This document shows positions 50,553 through 63,790 of a stretch of DNA of 64,000 nucleotides, piece after piece. The translations under genes and the position numbers were made by a program. The DNA is taken from assembly GCA_936450465.1 (NCBI GenBank), contig OW388291.1:84358099-84422098 (forward strand). Reading direction: 5' to 3'. A model generated the notes under the pieces. The model ran no database searches and was not told the origin of the DNA. It was given only the letters and a program-made list of their open reading frames with translations. The DNA is from Gibbula magus. Taxonomy: Eukaryota > Mollusca > Gastropoda > Trochida > Trochidae. Position 1 is the stretch's first letter, and each line of letters begins with the position of its first letter.

Positions 50553-51872
50553 TGTATGAGTGCGAGATGTTCAGTATATGAGTGCGAGATCTTCAGTATT
50601 ACTGCGATATGTTCAGTTTATTAGTGCGAGATATTCAGTCTATTAGTGCGATATGTTCAGTGTATTATTGCGAGATGTTCAGTGTATTAGTGCGATATGT
50701 TCGGCGTATTAGTGCGATATGTTCAGTTTATTATTGCGAGATGTTCAGTGTATTAGTGGGAGATGTTCAGTGTATAAGTGCGAGATATTCAGTCTATTAG
50801 TGCGATATGTTCAGTGTATGAGTGCGAGATATTCAGTGTATTAGTGCGATATGTTCAGTTTATTATTGCGAGATGTTCAGTGTATTAGTGCGAGATATTC
50901 AGTCTATTAGTGCGATATGTTCAGTGTATGAGTGCGAGATGTTCAGTGTATAAGTGCGAGATATTCAGTCTATTAGTGCGATATGTTCAGTGTATGAGTG
51001 CGAGATATTCAGTGTATTAGTGCGAGATGTTCAATGTATTATTGCGAGATATTCAGTCTATTAGTGCGATATGTTCGATGTATTAGTGCGATATGTTCAG
51101 TGTATGAGTGCGAGATATTCAGTCTATTAGTGCGAGATGTTCAATGTATTATTGCGAGATGTTCAGTGTATTAGTGCGATATGTTCAGTGTATTAGTGCG
51201 ATATGTTCAGTGTATGAGTGCGATATGTTCAGTATATGAGTGCGAGATATTCAGTGTATTAGTGCGAGATGTTCAATGTATTATTGCGAGATGTTCAGTG
51301 TATTAGTGCGATATGTTCAGTGTATTATTGCGAGATGTTCAGTGTATGAGTGCGATATGTTCAGTGTATTAGTGCGATATGTTCAGTCTATTAGTGCGAT
51401 ATGTTCAGTGTATGAGTGCGATATGTTCAGTGTATTAGTGCGATATGTTCAGTGTATCAGTGCGATATGTTCAGTGTATTATTGCGAGATATTCAGTCTA
51501 TTGGTGCGATATGTTCAGTGTATGAGTGCGATATGTTCAGTGTATGAGTGCGATATGTTCAGTGTATTAGTGCGAGATATTCAGTGTATTAGTGCGAGAT
51601 ATTCAGTGTATTAGTGCGATATGTTCAGTGTATTAGTGCAAGATGTTGATTGTATTTTTGCGAGATGTTCAGTTTATTAGTGTGAGATATTCAATGTTTA
51701 AGTGGGATATGTTCAGTATATTAGTGTGAGATATTCAATGTTTAAGTGGGATATGTTCAGTTTATTAGTGCGAGACATTCAGTTAATTATTGCGAGATGT
51801 TTAGTGTATTATTGCGAGACGTTCGGTGTATTTGTGCGAGATGTCCAGTGTAGTAGTGCGAGACGTTCGATT
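50553..51872. repeat. 22-bp tandem array, about 60 copies
   Basis: The unit is TATTAGTGCGATATGTTCAG plus TG. Three positions vary independently: TTAG/TGAG/TTAT before TGCG, GATAT/GAGAT, and ATGTTC/ATATTC. Divergence increases toward both ends, especially after 51640. Confidence 0.95.
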
Positions 51873-51939
51873 CAGACAGGTGCGTGTGCTCCTGGCTGAC
51901 CTTACAGTGCCCAGTGTCCGTGCTGTGTGCACTGTCGGG

Positions 51940-52375
51940 GAGTCGGGTGTGTGTGGGAGGGGGGGGGGGGGGGGGGGAAATGTTAAGGTCAACTCGAGGG
52001 AAGAGTGTAACGCTCTGGTCAAGTGGGGTTAGGTTGGAAAGGATATGGAAGATGTGGGGTGGCTTAGTTGTGAAGGGCCAGTGTTCTGATAAGGGGATTG
52101 TAAGGGGTGAGGATGAGTGAGGTGGGGTGGGAGAACTGGGGGAGGGGTATATTGATGCAAAATTAGGGGGTTAGGGGACTGTAACAGCGTTATCTGGTAG
52201 AACTCGTAGATGGTGCAATAGTAGGGTTCACTGACAAGAAGGGGACCTGTGAACGGGAGGGGGGGGGGGGAGAGTTGTAAACGCTAGGGTCAGTCGAGGG
52301 TGGGAGGCGGGGGGGGGGGGGGGGGGGGATTGGCTGGGTAACGCTAGGGTCAGTTGAGGGGAAGCCGTGAGGTAA
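51940..52375. repeat. G-rich region with three poly-G tracts
   Basis: Runs of about 19 G (51959-51977), 12 G (52259-52270) and 20 G (52309-52328) lie in a G-rich plus strand. The motif AACGCTAGGGTCAG and relatives recur near 52007, 52277 and 52339, so this may be an old, diverged tandem repeat. The tracts could form G-quadruplexes. Their exact lengths may be sequencing artefacts. Confidence 0.8.
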
Positions 52376-53222
52376 GTGACAGGTGAATCCACGAGTGTGT
52401 TGTGTATTTTTTCTCGACTCGCAATCGCTCAGTCCACTACCCTGACCAGCTGCTCGATAACACTCGCCCAGCGGTCAGCGAATAGCCACAGGTCAAGAGC
52501 TATTTTCGTCCAAGGTTCTGGACTTTTTATCTTTCGTAAAAATAGCCCACACGGCGTTCACTAACGCTGCGTTCTGTCCAGTAATAAGAGAGGCTGGAGA
52601 TTTATTTACAAACGATTTTAAATTACTTTTATACACATTTACCATTTCCCTTGCTCTTCAAAATACCTCAAGTTTAAAATATTAAATAGTACTTTATATA
52701 ATATCAGTTTTTTTTATACAAGATACATTTGTTGATTTGTAGACTTAAAGGCAAGAGTTGTAATTAATTGAGATGACGCATAGCAAGTTTATACCGAGAA
52801 GCATGGTGATGGATACTGTTAAACGTAGCACACGCCTTCTTCGTAAGTCTTGATGTAGACTCAATAGACAACTAATTTCAAAATCATTAAATTTCACAAA
52901 ATGAGTCACTGCCTTATTCACATACATAAAATATCAAACGAAAATAAAATAAACAGAGTTTTAAAGTAGGTAAATTATTGATTCACTAGTTTAATGGCAT
53001 AACCGTTTTCATGATAAAGTAAAACATAAACCATAAAATGGGAATTATCGTGTTTAATACGACTCCTTTATAACAGTTATCATGTGGTAATTGTACTGAA
53101 ACAATGTGAACTACCGTGTGATATTATTACGCTAACCTAAATTACTAATTTATAATAAAACAAATGTAAAGTATCCTCTGATAATTGTCATAAAATAGTG
53201 TGAATCATCACATAGTTTTAGT
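52376..53222. other. intergenic DNA
   Basis: No gene or repeat recognised. Confidence 0.5.
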
Positions 53223-53575
53223 ACATTTGAATCATTAGGTGATAGTTGTGATAGTTGTGATACATGTGAATCATTAGGTGATAGTTGTAATATATGTGAA
53301 TCATTAGCTAATAGTTGTAGTACATGTGAATCATTAGCTAATAAATGTAGTACATGTGACTCATTAGCTAATAGTTGTAGTACATGTGAATCATTAGCTA
53401 ATAAGTGTAGTACATGTGAATCATTAGGTGATAGTTGTAATATATGTGAATCATTAGCTAATAGTTGTAGTACATGTGAATCATTAGCTAATAAGTGAAG
53501 TACATGTGAATCATTAGCTAATAGTTGTAGTACATGTGAATCATTAGCTAATAAGTGTAGTACATGTGAATCATT
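53223..53575. repeat. 30-bp tandem array, about 12 copies
   Basis: Units contain GAATCATTAGCTAATAGTTG followed by TAGTACATGT. TAGGTGATAG and TAATATATG variants mark the older left edge. Confidence 0.93.
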
Positions 53576-54835
53576 TTTAAACTTTATCGTGTGGATGTAA
53601 AGTGATGCAATAATTTATCATGTGATTTATGAAGTTAAAATATATTTTAACGATACTCATCATGTGGCAATAACAATCTTACAAAATAGGGCAAATAACT
53701 ATTTAGTAATTACTCTTTCATGTGTTAATATTTACTAGGAGTTCACACGTGGAAACTAAACGGTAAAATGGTAACGTTTAAAAGAACATCCATTACAGCA
53801 TTAATATTTTGTGAACGGAATGGAATTTGTTCATACATTTATTTCAGTTTTTCATTGATAATCTCATCAATTCTCATACCACACACAACTCAGTTATGAA
53901 TAATACAAGGCGACCTTGGACGGTTCCACCGTTCTTGCTGCTTCGCGTCACTTAACGAGTTTCTCATATTAAAAAGCCAACATCATGTCGTGGTTGCTAT
54001 CGAGTTTCACATTTTGGTTTTTAGCTTTTAGGATTTGTCGTCAAATATAAAAACTTGTTGCGTAACATAATTGATGAATGAATGAATGCATAAGAGAGAA
54101 GAGGACCATCATGTACATATATATGTTATTCAATTAATTGTTTCTGATACTATTGCTGATTTTAGGTTAAACACGTCCCTCATGACTTGACTAAAATGTT
54201 TGTACACGTGTGAACGTAATGCCTATTGCTTTACTATAAAGGCTACATTATTATTTAGTCTCAACAATTTCTTTTCCTTCGCTCTCTTTCTCATGAAGAT
54301 CCTCAAACTTTAACACCCCAATGCCCCCCTCCCCCAGAACACGTGGTGGCCGATGGATAACCTCTGGCCCCGGCTCTACGTTGCGCTATAGCGGAATGTA
54401 TCTCGAGTGTTGATATTCTAACAGTGGCCTCTCAGCATATTTCTTGCATTAAGAGGCGACTAAACTCTAAGCTGTGTTTTGTTAACTCAAAGCGGTGTGC
54501 AATGGCCTCGTTTTGACTCAACTGACCGCTCCGTAACACCGCAAGGGGCGGAGTTACGGTCGATTGATGTAACCCGGATCTTGAGTGACCTCTTCGGGTC
54601 ACGGTCAAAGGTCAGTTAAATCATCGCAGTAAAATCTGTCCACATGGAAATGGGTCATAAACATGCGATAAGTAAATCTTCCTCCAGTGCAATGTACTGT
54701 ACGTGCTTTAGCTATTGACTGCGGACAGCGTAGCCTGGCTGGAGTCTTCGGATCATTGAGTGTGTTGAAAAAAACCAATTATAAGATATTGACTTGTTTC
54801 CACATCGTTCAATAGGAGTGTAAATACATACATGC
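53576..54835. other. intergenic DNA
   Basis: No gene recognised. The stretch 54330-54620 is less AT-rich and includes a small hairpin GTGACC-TCTTCG-GGTCAC (54586-54603) and a DR1-like GGTCAAAGGTCA (54603-54614) of unknown relevance. Confidence 0.5.
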
Positions 54836-55255
54836 AAACATATAAAACTACGTTAATTTAAAGCACAAAACCTGCATCGCATTACTGCAAACATATAAAA
54901 CTACGTTAATTTAAAGCACAAAACTTGCATCGCATTACTGCAAACATATACAACTACGTTAATTTAAAGCACAAAACTTGCATCGCATTACTGCAAACAT
55001 ATAAAACTACGTTAATTTAAAGCACAAAACTTGCATCGCATTACTGCAAACATATACAACTACGTTAATTTAAAGCACAAAACTTGCATCGCATTACTGC
55101 AAACATATAAAACTACGTTAATTTAAAGCACAAATCTTGCATCGCATTACTGCAAACATATAAAACTACGTTAATTTAAAGCACAAATCTTGCATCGCAT
55201 TACTGCAAACATATAAAACTACGTTAATTTAAAGCACAAAACTTGCATCGCATTA
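54836..55255. repeat. 53-bp tandem array, 8 copies
   Basis: The unit contains AACTACGTTAATTTAAAGCA and CTTGCATCGCATTACTGC. CATATAAAACT and CATATACAACT units partly alternate, and CAAAACTTG/CAAATCTTG variants occur in pairs. Confidence 0.95.
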
Positions 55256-56242
55256 CGACGTCCTTTTACATAATTCGAGTCCTTGGAAATTGCAAATAAG
55301 AAATTATTATTTTTGTGACATGTTAAAATAATAGAGTTTATTACCTGCTCGTTGGATATTTTAGTGTTTGATACATCGGCCAGTCAATTACACAATGTGC
55401 AGTACAATTAAGCGCTGGCGAATATTCTGTCGTTAAAATATGTTCAACATTATGTTTTATACTGAAGATATACCTGTATAAACATATATAACCATCGTAC
55501 TTATATAGAGGCCATTGCAATCATGTTGGAATATGTTACTATACAATTATAGACTGGTGATAAGGTAATAAACCAAGTTCGAGGTCAATATTGTTTTCTC
55601 GGGTCTATAAAACAGGAATTGACCGAAAATCACCAGTCAATATTTCTTTTATTATGTATTTGGTACAGCAATGACAAGAACACAATAAAATGCAATTAAA
55701 AATGGCAGTTTGGTTTGAATAGTTAGAACGGCATCATTACAATAGCATGACACAATAGTTTGACGTCATCGAGCTTATACTTAGTAACTCTAGTCAAAAC
55801 GGCTTTCGGCTGTGACCACCTCTCGACTAATCAGATTGCTGGAAACTTTGCTTACATAATAGTATCATATACATATATAATAAATATAATATAGCACTGT
55901 CCAACTCCCTTCTTGTTTGGTCCTAACTGTGGTTAACCGGACTGAGGTTTAGGGGAACCCCCAGACCTGAACATATCATCTTTTTAACGTTTAAAGGGTC
56001 CAATGTTCATAGAACAATCTGACACCGTGTCCCTCGCTCCTTGACTTCTGATTAACGAGGCTAGAGAATATGTATGTATGTAATAAATAACACATCTATA
56101 TTTTTGGTCTTTGAGTACCATTTTTGTTCGAGGGATTCATATTATCACACAAGTCATTGTTATCTATACCAATAATATACCAATAATATAACAACTGTAC
56201 ACTACAGGAGATTATATACCCATCTTCTAAACAAAAAATGCA
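55256..56242. other. AT-rich intergenic DNA
   Basis: No gene or clear element recognised. Confidence 0.5.
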
Positions 56243-56725
56243 TCAAGGAAATGTTTGCACCACCAAGAGAATGGTTGCACCACATAGAGAATGAGTGCGC
56301 CACCGAGAGTTTGGGTGCGCCACCAAGGGAATGGTTGCACCACCTAGAGAATGGGTGCGCCACCAAGAGAATGGTTGCACCACCTAAAGAATGGTTGCAC
56401 CACCAAGAGAATGGTTGCACCACCTAGAGAATTGGTGCGCCACCTAGAGAATGGGTGCGCCACCAAGAGAATGGTTGCACCACCTAGAGAATGGTTGCAC
56501 CACCAATATAATGGTTGCACCACCTAGGAAATGGTTGCATAACCTAGAGAATGGTTGCACAACCTAGAGAATGGTTGCACCACCTAGAGAATGGTTGCAC
56601 AACCTAGAGAATGGTTGCACCATCTACAGAATGGTTGCACAACCTAGATAATGGTTGCGCCACCAGGATAATGGTTGCTCCACCAGGATGATTGGTACAC
56701 CGCTAAGAGAATGGGTACACCGCCT
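56243..56725. repeat. 20-bp tandem array, about 24 copies
   Basis: The unit is AATGGTTGCACCACCTAGAG, with GGGTGCGCCACCAAGAG and GCACAACC variants. Copies decay toward the right end (GGTACACCGC). Confidence 0.93.
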
Positions 56726-58408
56726 TTATTATCATACACATGATATACACAAGAGATAATGTTACAACTCTTTTATGCAACTGACACTTATGCAGGGGTT
56801 AATCTTATGTTATCGTATGTTTTTATTTTCCCACAACATGGATGTTGTACTACAAAGTATCATGCGCGTGTTTTATTTTAAAGATTATACACATAATCAG
56901 TATGTTGTAGCATAGCTGTGCAGTATATCATCTATGTCATTATGAGTGTTACCAGGGACCATATATACATCTATAAAATGTCCCTGGTATTACCGAAGCA
57001 GTGATGACAGAGGCGTGATGAGTGATGTCAGGAGCTTGTAAGTGTATATGATAAGGCATACTGAATTGTTATCGTAACCTATTTTTGATATTTGCTCTGT
57101 TATCTAATACATTATTCAAGCATACTTTTGTAGAAAGTAAATAAATTATTCATCTAGCCTTCATATCGTAATATATCTGTCCGCAAATGAAGGTAGCACA
57201 TTTTGGTTTGATTTCATAATTTAACATGTTTCTTCAGTATTTTACATCTATAAAACTATGACGTAAATATAAGTATCCACCAATAAACATGTACTATTTG
57301 TAATAATACATTTGTCGTGCTCTAATCACTCATCTCAAGTTATATTCGTACGGGTTATTATAGCGCTCATGTCATAATATGAGTTCAACACAAATGCCGG
57401 TCTATTGCTATTTTCCGAGAACGCCACGAGTATCGTTAACATATCATTCTGCATGGATACGAATATATTATTCTATTAATTACAAAAGGCAAAACATCGA
57501 GGAAACACACACCAAATCTTCTTTCATTCTGGTCGGTTACCCGCCGTTACCACACGTAGAACGAAACGTCACTGACGAAATGTGACGTCAAGTAATTGTT
57601 AATGACGCCACGTCACCACGACTAATAGTTTTTTTACTCATATTAAAACGGTCGAAGTCAGACATCTGCCAAGATGAGATTCTAGGGTACGGATATGAAC
57701 AGTCGATCAAAAAAAAATAGGAATGAATAACTGAATATCAGTCACTACACCATGTGTTTGGAGAAATGTTAAACCGGTTGCCCCCGCTTTACATATGTGT
57801 ATAGAATGTTTAACCCGAAGAGAGAGTTTGTGTTCTAAAGTAGCATATCGAGTCGCGTGAGAATCGCAGGACAGTTTCTCGATGAACGTCAGCGAGATGG
57901 ACGTCAAAAACATGAAGACCATCTTGTCAGTATTTCCTTCAAAACCTTCTCGCTATGTTTCTCTCGTCACCCAGGGGCTTTTTACCGTTAAACAGCCTGA
58001 GGATGTTTTGCAACGAAACATTTTTTAATTGCATATTTATATCTCATGATTTAAAATGATATATTTTTGTGTGTTTTAAACAATGTATTACTTTAACAAT
58101 AGTTATTCATGAGATGAGTCAACACATTGTTTGATACGCCATTGCCATTATCTTTACTGATTTTATGTCAGGTAGTCAGCAAGGTATTCAAATTGTTTCC
58201 TTTTGACAAAAATCGACACTTGTATAGCCGTAGTACATTGAAGCATAACACTTAACGACCAAAGAAACATTTTGCAGCAACTTCCAAATAAACTAAATGA
58301 TGCAATAAAAACTTTTTGTCAATTTGTCAGTTTTATTTGCTTCACGACTTGCCAAGTCCTTAGTGATAGGACTTGCTTTTGGGGGTTGATTGTTTGTATA
58401 AGGCGTCT
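56726..58408. other. AT-rich intergenic DNA
   Basis: No gene recognised. Frames at 57379-57585 and 57707-57922 lack family resemblance. A short inverted repeat AAGTCC…GGACTT lies near 58353-58373, beside the start of the next array. Confidence 0.5.
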
Positions 58409-61400
58409 AGTGGTGGGATGGACAGGTAGGGTGGAGTGGTAGGATGGAGTGGTAGGATGGAGTGGTAGGATGGAGTGGTAGGATGGAGTGGTAGGATGGA
58501 GTGGTAGGGTGGAGTGGTAGGATGGAGTGGTAGGATGGAGCGGTAGGATGGAGCGGTAGGATGGAGCGGGAGGATGGAGTGGTAGGATGGAGTGGTAGGA
58601 TGGAGTGGTAGGATGGAGCGGTAGGATGGAGCGGTAGGATGGAGCGGGAGGATGGAGTGGTAGGATGGAGCGGTAGGATGGAGCAGTAGGATGGAGTGGT
58701 AGGATGGAGTGGTAGGATGGAGTGGTAGGATGGAGCGGTAGGATGGAGTGGTAGGATGGAGCGGTAGGATGGAGTGGTAGGATGGAGTGGTAGGATGGAG
58801 TGGTAGGATGGAGCGGTAGGATGGAGTGGTAGGATGGAGCGGTAGGATGGAGCGGTAGGATGGAGCGGTATGATGGAGTTGTAGGATGGAGTGGTAGGAT
58901 GAAACGGTAGGAAGGAGCAGTAGGATGGACTGGTAGCATTGAGTTGTAGGATTGAGCGGTATGATGGAGCGGTATGAAGGAGCGGTAGGGTGGAGTGGTA
59001 TGATGGAGCAGTATGAAGGAGCGGTAGGATGGAGTGGTAGGATGGAGCGGTAGGATGGAGCGGTAGGATGGAGCGGTAGGATGGAGCGGTATGATGGAGT
59101 GGTAGGATGGAGCGGTAGGGTGGAGTGGTAGGATGGAGTGGTAGGGTAGAGCGGTATGAAGGAGTGGTATGATGGAGTGGTATGAAGGAGCGGTATGATG
59201 GAGTTGTAGGATGGAGTGGCATGATGGAGCGGTATGATGGAGTGGTAGGATGGAGCGGTATGAAGGAGCGGTAGGATGGAGCGGTATGAAGGAGCGGTAG
59301 GATGGAGCGGTAGGATGGAGCGGTATGAAGGAGCGGTAGGATGGAGCGTTAGGGTGGAGTGGTAGGATTGAGCGGTATGAAGGAGTGGTAGGATGGAGCG
59401 GTATGAAGAAGCGGTAGGATGGAGCGGTAGGATGGAGCGGTATGAAGGAGCAGTAGGATGGAGCGGTATGAAGGAGCGGTAGGATGGAGCGTAGGGTGGA
59501 GTGGTAGGATGGAACGGTATGAAGGAGCGGTAGGATGGAGCGTAGGGTGGAGTGGTAGGATGGAGTGGTATGAAGGAGCGGTAGGATGGAATGGTAGGAT
59601 GGAGTGGTAGGATGGAGTGGTAGGATGGAGTTGTAGGATGGAGAGATAGGATGGAGCGGTAGGATGGAGCAGTATGATGGAGTGGTATGATGGAGCGGTA
59701 TGATGGAGCGGTAGGATGGAGAGATAGGATGGAGTGGTATGATGGAGCGGTAGGGTGGAGTGGTAGGATGAAGTGGTAGGATGGAGTGGTAGGATGGAGT
59801 GGTAGGATGAAGTGGTAGGATGGAATGGTAGGATGGAGTGGTAGGATGGAGTGGTAGGATGGAGTTGTAGGATGGAGAGATAGGATGGAGCGGTAGGATG
59901 GAGCGGTAGGATGGACTGGTAGCATTGAGTTGTAGGATTGAGCGGTATGATGGAGCGGTATGAAGGAGCGGTAGGGTGGAGTGGTATGATGGAGCAGTAT
60001 GAAGGAGCGGTAGGATGGAGTGGTAGGATGGAGCGGTAGGATGGAGCGGTAGGATGGAGCGGTAGGATGGAGCGGTAGGATGGAGCGGTAGGATGGAGCA
60101 GTATGATGGAGTGGTATGATGGAGCGGTATGATGGAGCGGTAGGATGGAGAGATAGGATGGAGTGGTATGATGGAGCGGTAGGGTGGAGTGGTAGGATGA
60201 AGTGGTAGGATGGAGTGGTAGGATGGAGTGGTAGGATGAAGTGGTAGGATGGAATGGTAGGATGGAGTGGTAGGATGGAGTGGTAGGATGGAGTTGTAGG
60301 ATGGAGTGGTAGGATGAAACGGTAGGAAGGAGCAGTAGGATGGACTGGTAGCATTGAGTTGTAGGATTGAGCGGTATGATGGAGCGGTATGAAGGAGCGG
60401 TAGGGTGGAGTGGTATGATGGAGCAGTATGAAGGAGCGGTAGGATGGAGTGGTAGGATGGAGCGGTAGGATGGAGCGGTAGGATGGAGCGGTAGGATGGA
60501 GCGGTATGATGGAGTGGTAGGATGGAGCGGTAGGGTGGAGTGGTAGGATGGAGTGGTAGGGTAGAGCGGTATGAAGGAGTGGTATGATGGAGTGGTATGA
60601 AGGAGCGGTATGATGGAGTTGTAGGATGGAGTGGCATGATGGAGCGGTATGATGGAGTGGTAGGATGGAGCGGTATGAAGGAGCGGTAGGATGGAGCGGT
60701 ATGAAGGAGCGGTAGGATGGAGCGGTAGGATGGAGCGGTATGAAGGAGCGGTAGGATGGAGCGTTAGGGTGGAGTGGTAGGATTGAGCGGTATGAAGGAG
60801 TGGTAGGATGGAGCGGTATGAAGAAGCGGTAGGATGGAGCGGTAGGATGGAGCGGTATGAAGGAGCAGTAGGATGGAGCGGTATGAAGGAGCGGTAGGAT
60901 GGAGCGTAGGGTGGAGTGGTAGGATGGAACGGTATGAAGGAGCGGTAGGATGGAGCGTAGGGTGGAGTGGTAGGATGGAGTGGTATGAAGGAGCGGTAGG
61001 ATGGAATGGTAGGATGGAGTGGTAGGATGGAGTGGTAGGATGGAGTTGTAGGATGGAGAGATAGGATGGAGCGGTAGGATGGAGCAGTATGATGGAGTGG
61101 TATGATGGAGCGGTATGATGGAGCGGTAGGATGGAGAGATAGGATGGAGTGGTATGATGGAGCGGTAGGGTGGAGTGGTAGGATGAAGTGGTAGGATGGA
61201 GTGGTAGGATGGAGTGGTAGGATGAAGTGGTAGGATGGAATGGTAGGATGGAGTGGTAGGATGGAGTGGTAGGATGGAGTTGTAGGATGGAGAGATAGGA
61301 TGGAGCGGTAGGATGGAGCGGTATGATGGAGTGGTATGATGGAGCGGTATGATGGAGCGGTAGGATGGAGAGATAGGATGGAGTGGTATGATGGAGTGAT

Positions 61401-63790
61401 AGGGTGGAGTGGTAGGATGAAGTGGTAGGATGGAGTGGTAGGATGGAGAGATAGGATGGAGTGGTGGGATGGAGTGGTAGGATGGAGCGGTATGAAGGAG
61501 CGGGAGGATTGAGTTGTAGGATGGAGCGGTAGGATGGAGCGGTAGGATGGAGCGTAGGGTGGAGTGGTAGGATGGAGTGGTATGAAGGAGCGGTAGGATG
61601 GAATGGTAGGATGGAGTGGTAGGATGGAGTGGTAGGATGGAGTTGTAGGATGGAGAGATAGGATGGAGCGGTAGGATGGAGCGGTATGATGGAGTGGTAT
61701 GATGGAGCGGTATGATGGAGCGGTAGGATGGAGAGATAGGATGGAGTGGTATGATGGAGCGGTAGGGTGGAGTGGTAGGATGAAGTGGTAGGATGGAGTG
61801 GTAGGATGGAGAGATAGGATGGAGTGGTGGGATGGAGTGGTAGGATGGAGCGGTATGAAGGAGCGGTAGGATGGAGCGGTAGGGTGGAGTGGTAGGATTG
61901 AGCGGTATGAAGGAGTGGTAGGATGGAGCGGTATGAAGAAGCGGTAGGATGGAGCGGTAGGATGGAGCGGTATGAAGGAGCGGTAGGATGGAGCGGTATG
62001 AAGGAGCGGTAGGATGGAGCGTAGGGTGGAGTGGTAGGATGGAGCGGTATGAAGGAGCGGTAGGATGGAGCGTAGGGTGGAGTGGTAGGATGGAGTGGCA
62101 TGATGGAGCGGTATGATGGAGTGGTAGGATGGAGCGGTATGAAGGAGCGGTAGGATGGAGCGGTATGAAGGAGCTGTAGGATGGAGTGGTAGGATGGAGC
62201 GGTATGAAGGAGCGGTAGGATGGAGCGGTAGGGTGGAGTGGTAGGATTGAGCGGTATGAAGGAGTGGTAGGATGGAGCGGTATGAAGAAGCGGTAGGATG
62301 GAGCGGTAGGATGGAGCGGTATGAAGGAGCGGTAGGATGGAGCGGTATGAAGGAGCGGTAGGATGGAGCGGTATGATGGAGCGGTAGGATGGAGAGATAG
62401 GATGGAGTGGTATGATGGAGCGGTAGGGTGGAGTGGTAGGATGAAGTGGTAGGATGGAGTGGTAGGATGGAGAGATAGGATGGAGTGGTGGGATGGAGTG
62501 GTAGGATGGAGCGGTATGAAGGAGCGGGAGGATTGAGTTGTAGGATGGAGCGGTAGGATGGAATGGTAGGATGGAGTGGTAGGATGGAGTGGTAGGATGG
62601 AGTTGTAGGATGGAGAGATAGGATGGAGCGGTAGGATGGAGCGGTATGATGGAGTGGTATGATGGAGCGGTATGATGGAGCGGTAGGATGGAGAGATAGG
62701 ATGGAGTGGTATGATGGAGCGGTAGGGTGGAGTGGTAGGATGAAGTGGTAGGATGGAGTGGTAGGATGGAGAGATAGGATGGAGTGGTGGGATGGAGTGG
62801 TAGGATGGAGCGGTATGAAGGAGCGGTAGGATGGAGCGGTAGGGTGGAGTGGTAGGATTGAGCGGTATGAAGGAGTGGTAGGATGGAGCGGTATGAAGAA
62901 GCGGTAGGATGGAGCGGTAGGATGGAGCGGTATGAAGAAGCGGTAGGATGGAGCGGTAGGATGGAGCGGTATGAAGGAGCGGTAGGATGGAGCGGTATGA
63001 AGGAGCGGTAGGATGGAGCGTAGGGTGGAGTGGTAGGATGGAGCGGTATGAAGGAGCGGTAGGATGGAGCGTAGGGTGGAGTGGTAGGATGGAGTGGTAT
63101 GAAGGAGCGGTAGGATGGAATGGTAGGATGGAGTGGTAGGATGGAGTGGTAGGATGGAGTTGTAGGTTGGAGAGATAGGATGGAGCGGTAGGATGGAGCG
63201 GTATGATGGAGTGGTATGATGGAGCGGTATGATGGAGCGGTAGGATGGAGAGATAGGATGGAGTGGTATGATGGAGCGGTAGGGTGGAGTGGTAGGATGA
63301 AGTGGTAGGATGGAGTGGTAGGATGGAGAGGTAGGATGGAGTGGTGGGATGGAGTGGTAGGATGGAGCGGTATGAAGGAGCGGGAGGATTGAGTTGTAGG
63401 ATGGAGCGGTAGGATGGAGCGGTAGGATGGAGTGGAAGGATGGAGCGGTAGGGTGGAGCGGTAGGATGAAGTGGTAGGATGGAGTGGTAGGATGGAGAGG
63501 TAGGATGGAGTGGTGGGATGGAGTGGTAGGATGGAGCGGTATGAAGGAGCGGGAGGATTGAGTTGTAGGATGGAGCGGTAGGATGGAGTGGTAGGATGGA
63601 GTGGTAGGATGGAGCGGTAGGATGGAGCGGTAGGATGGAGTGGAAGGATGGAGCGGTAGGGTGGAGCGGTAGGGTGGAGTGGTAGGATGGAGTGGTAGGG
63701 TGGAGCGGTAGGGTGGAGTGGTAGGATGGAGTGGTGGGATGGAGTGGTGGGATGGAGCGGTAGGATGGAGTGGTAGGATGGAGTGGTAGG
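58409..63790. repeat. tandem array 5, 13-bp minisatellite
   Basis: About 415 copies of TAGGATGGAGTGG, with AGCGG, AGAGA, ATGAAGG and GGGTGG variants. The plus strand is G-rich with closely spaced GG pairs and TAG in every unit. The minus strand has no stop codon in any phase of the unit, which explains overlapping minus-strand frames of up to 1,814 codons. A rare AGTGGCATGATGG unit near 59216, 60631 and 62095, with similar following sequence, shows internal segmental duplications of about 1,415 and 1,464 bp. Confidence 0.97.

Noticed and set aside
54603..54614. DR1 nuclear-receptor site GGTCAAAGGTCA
   Set aside because: A 12-bp match in 64 kb with no gene nearby is weak. Noted only in the intergenic entry.
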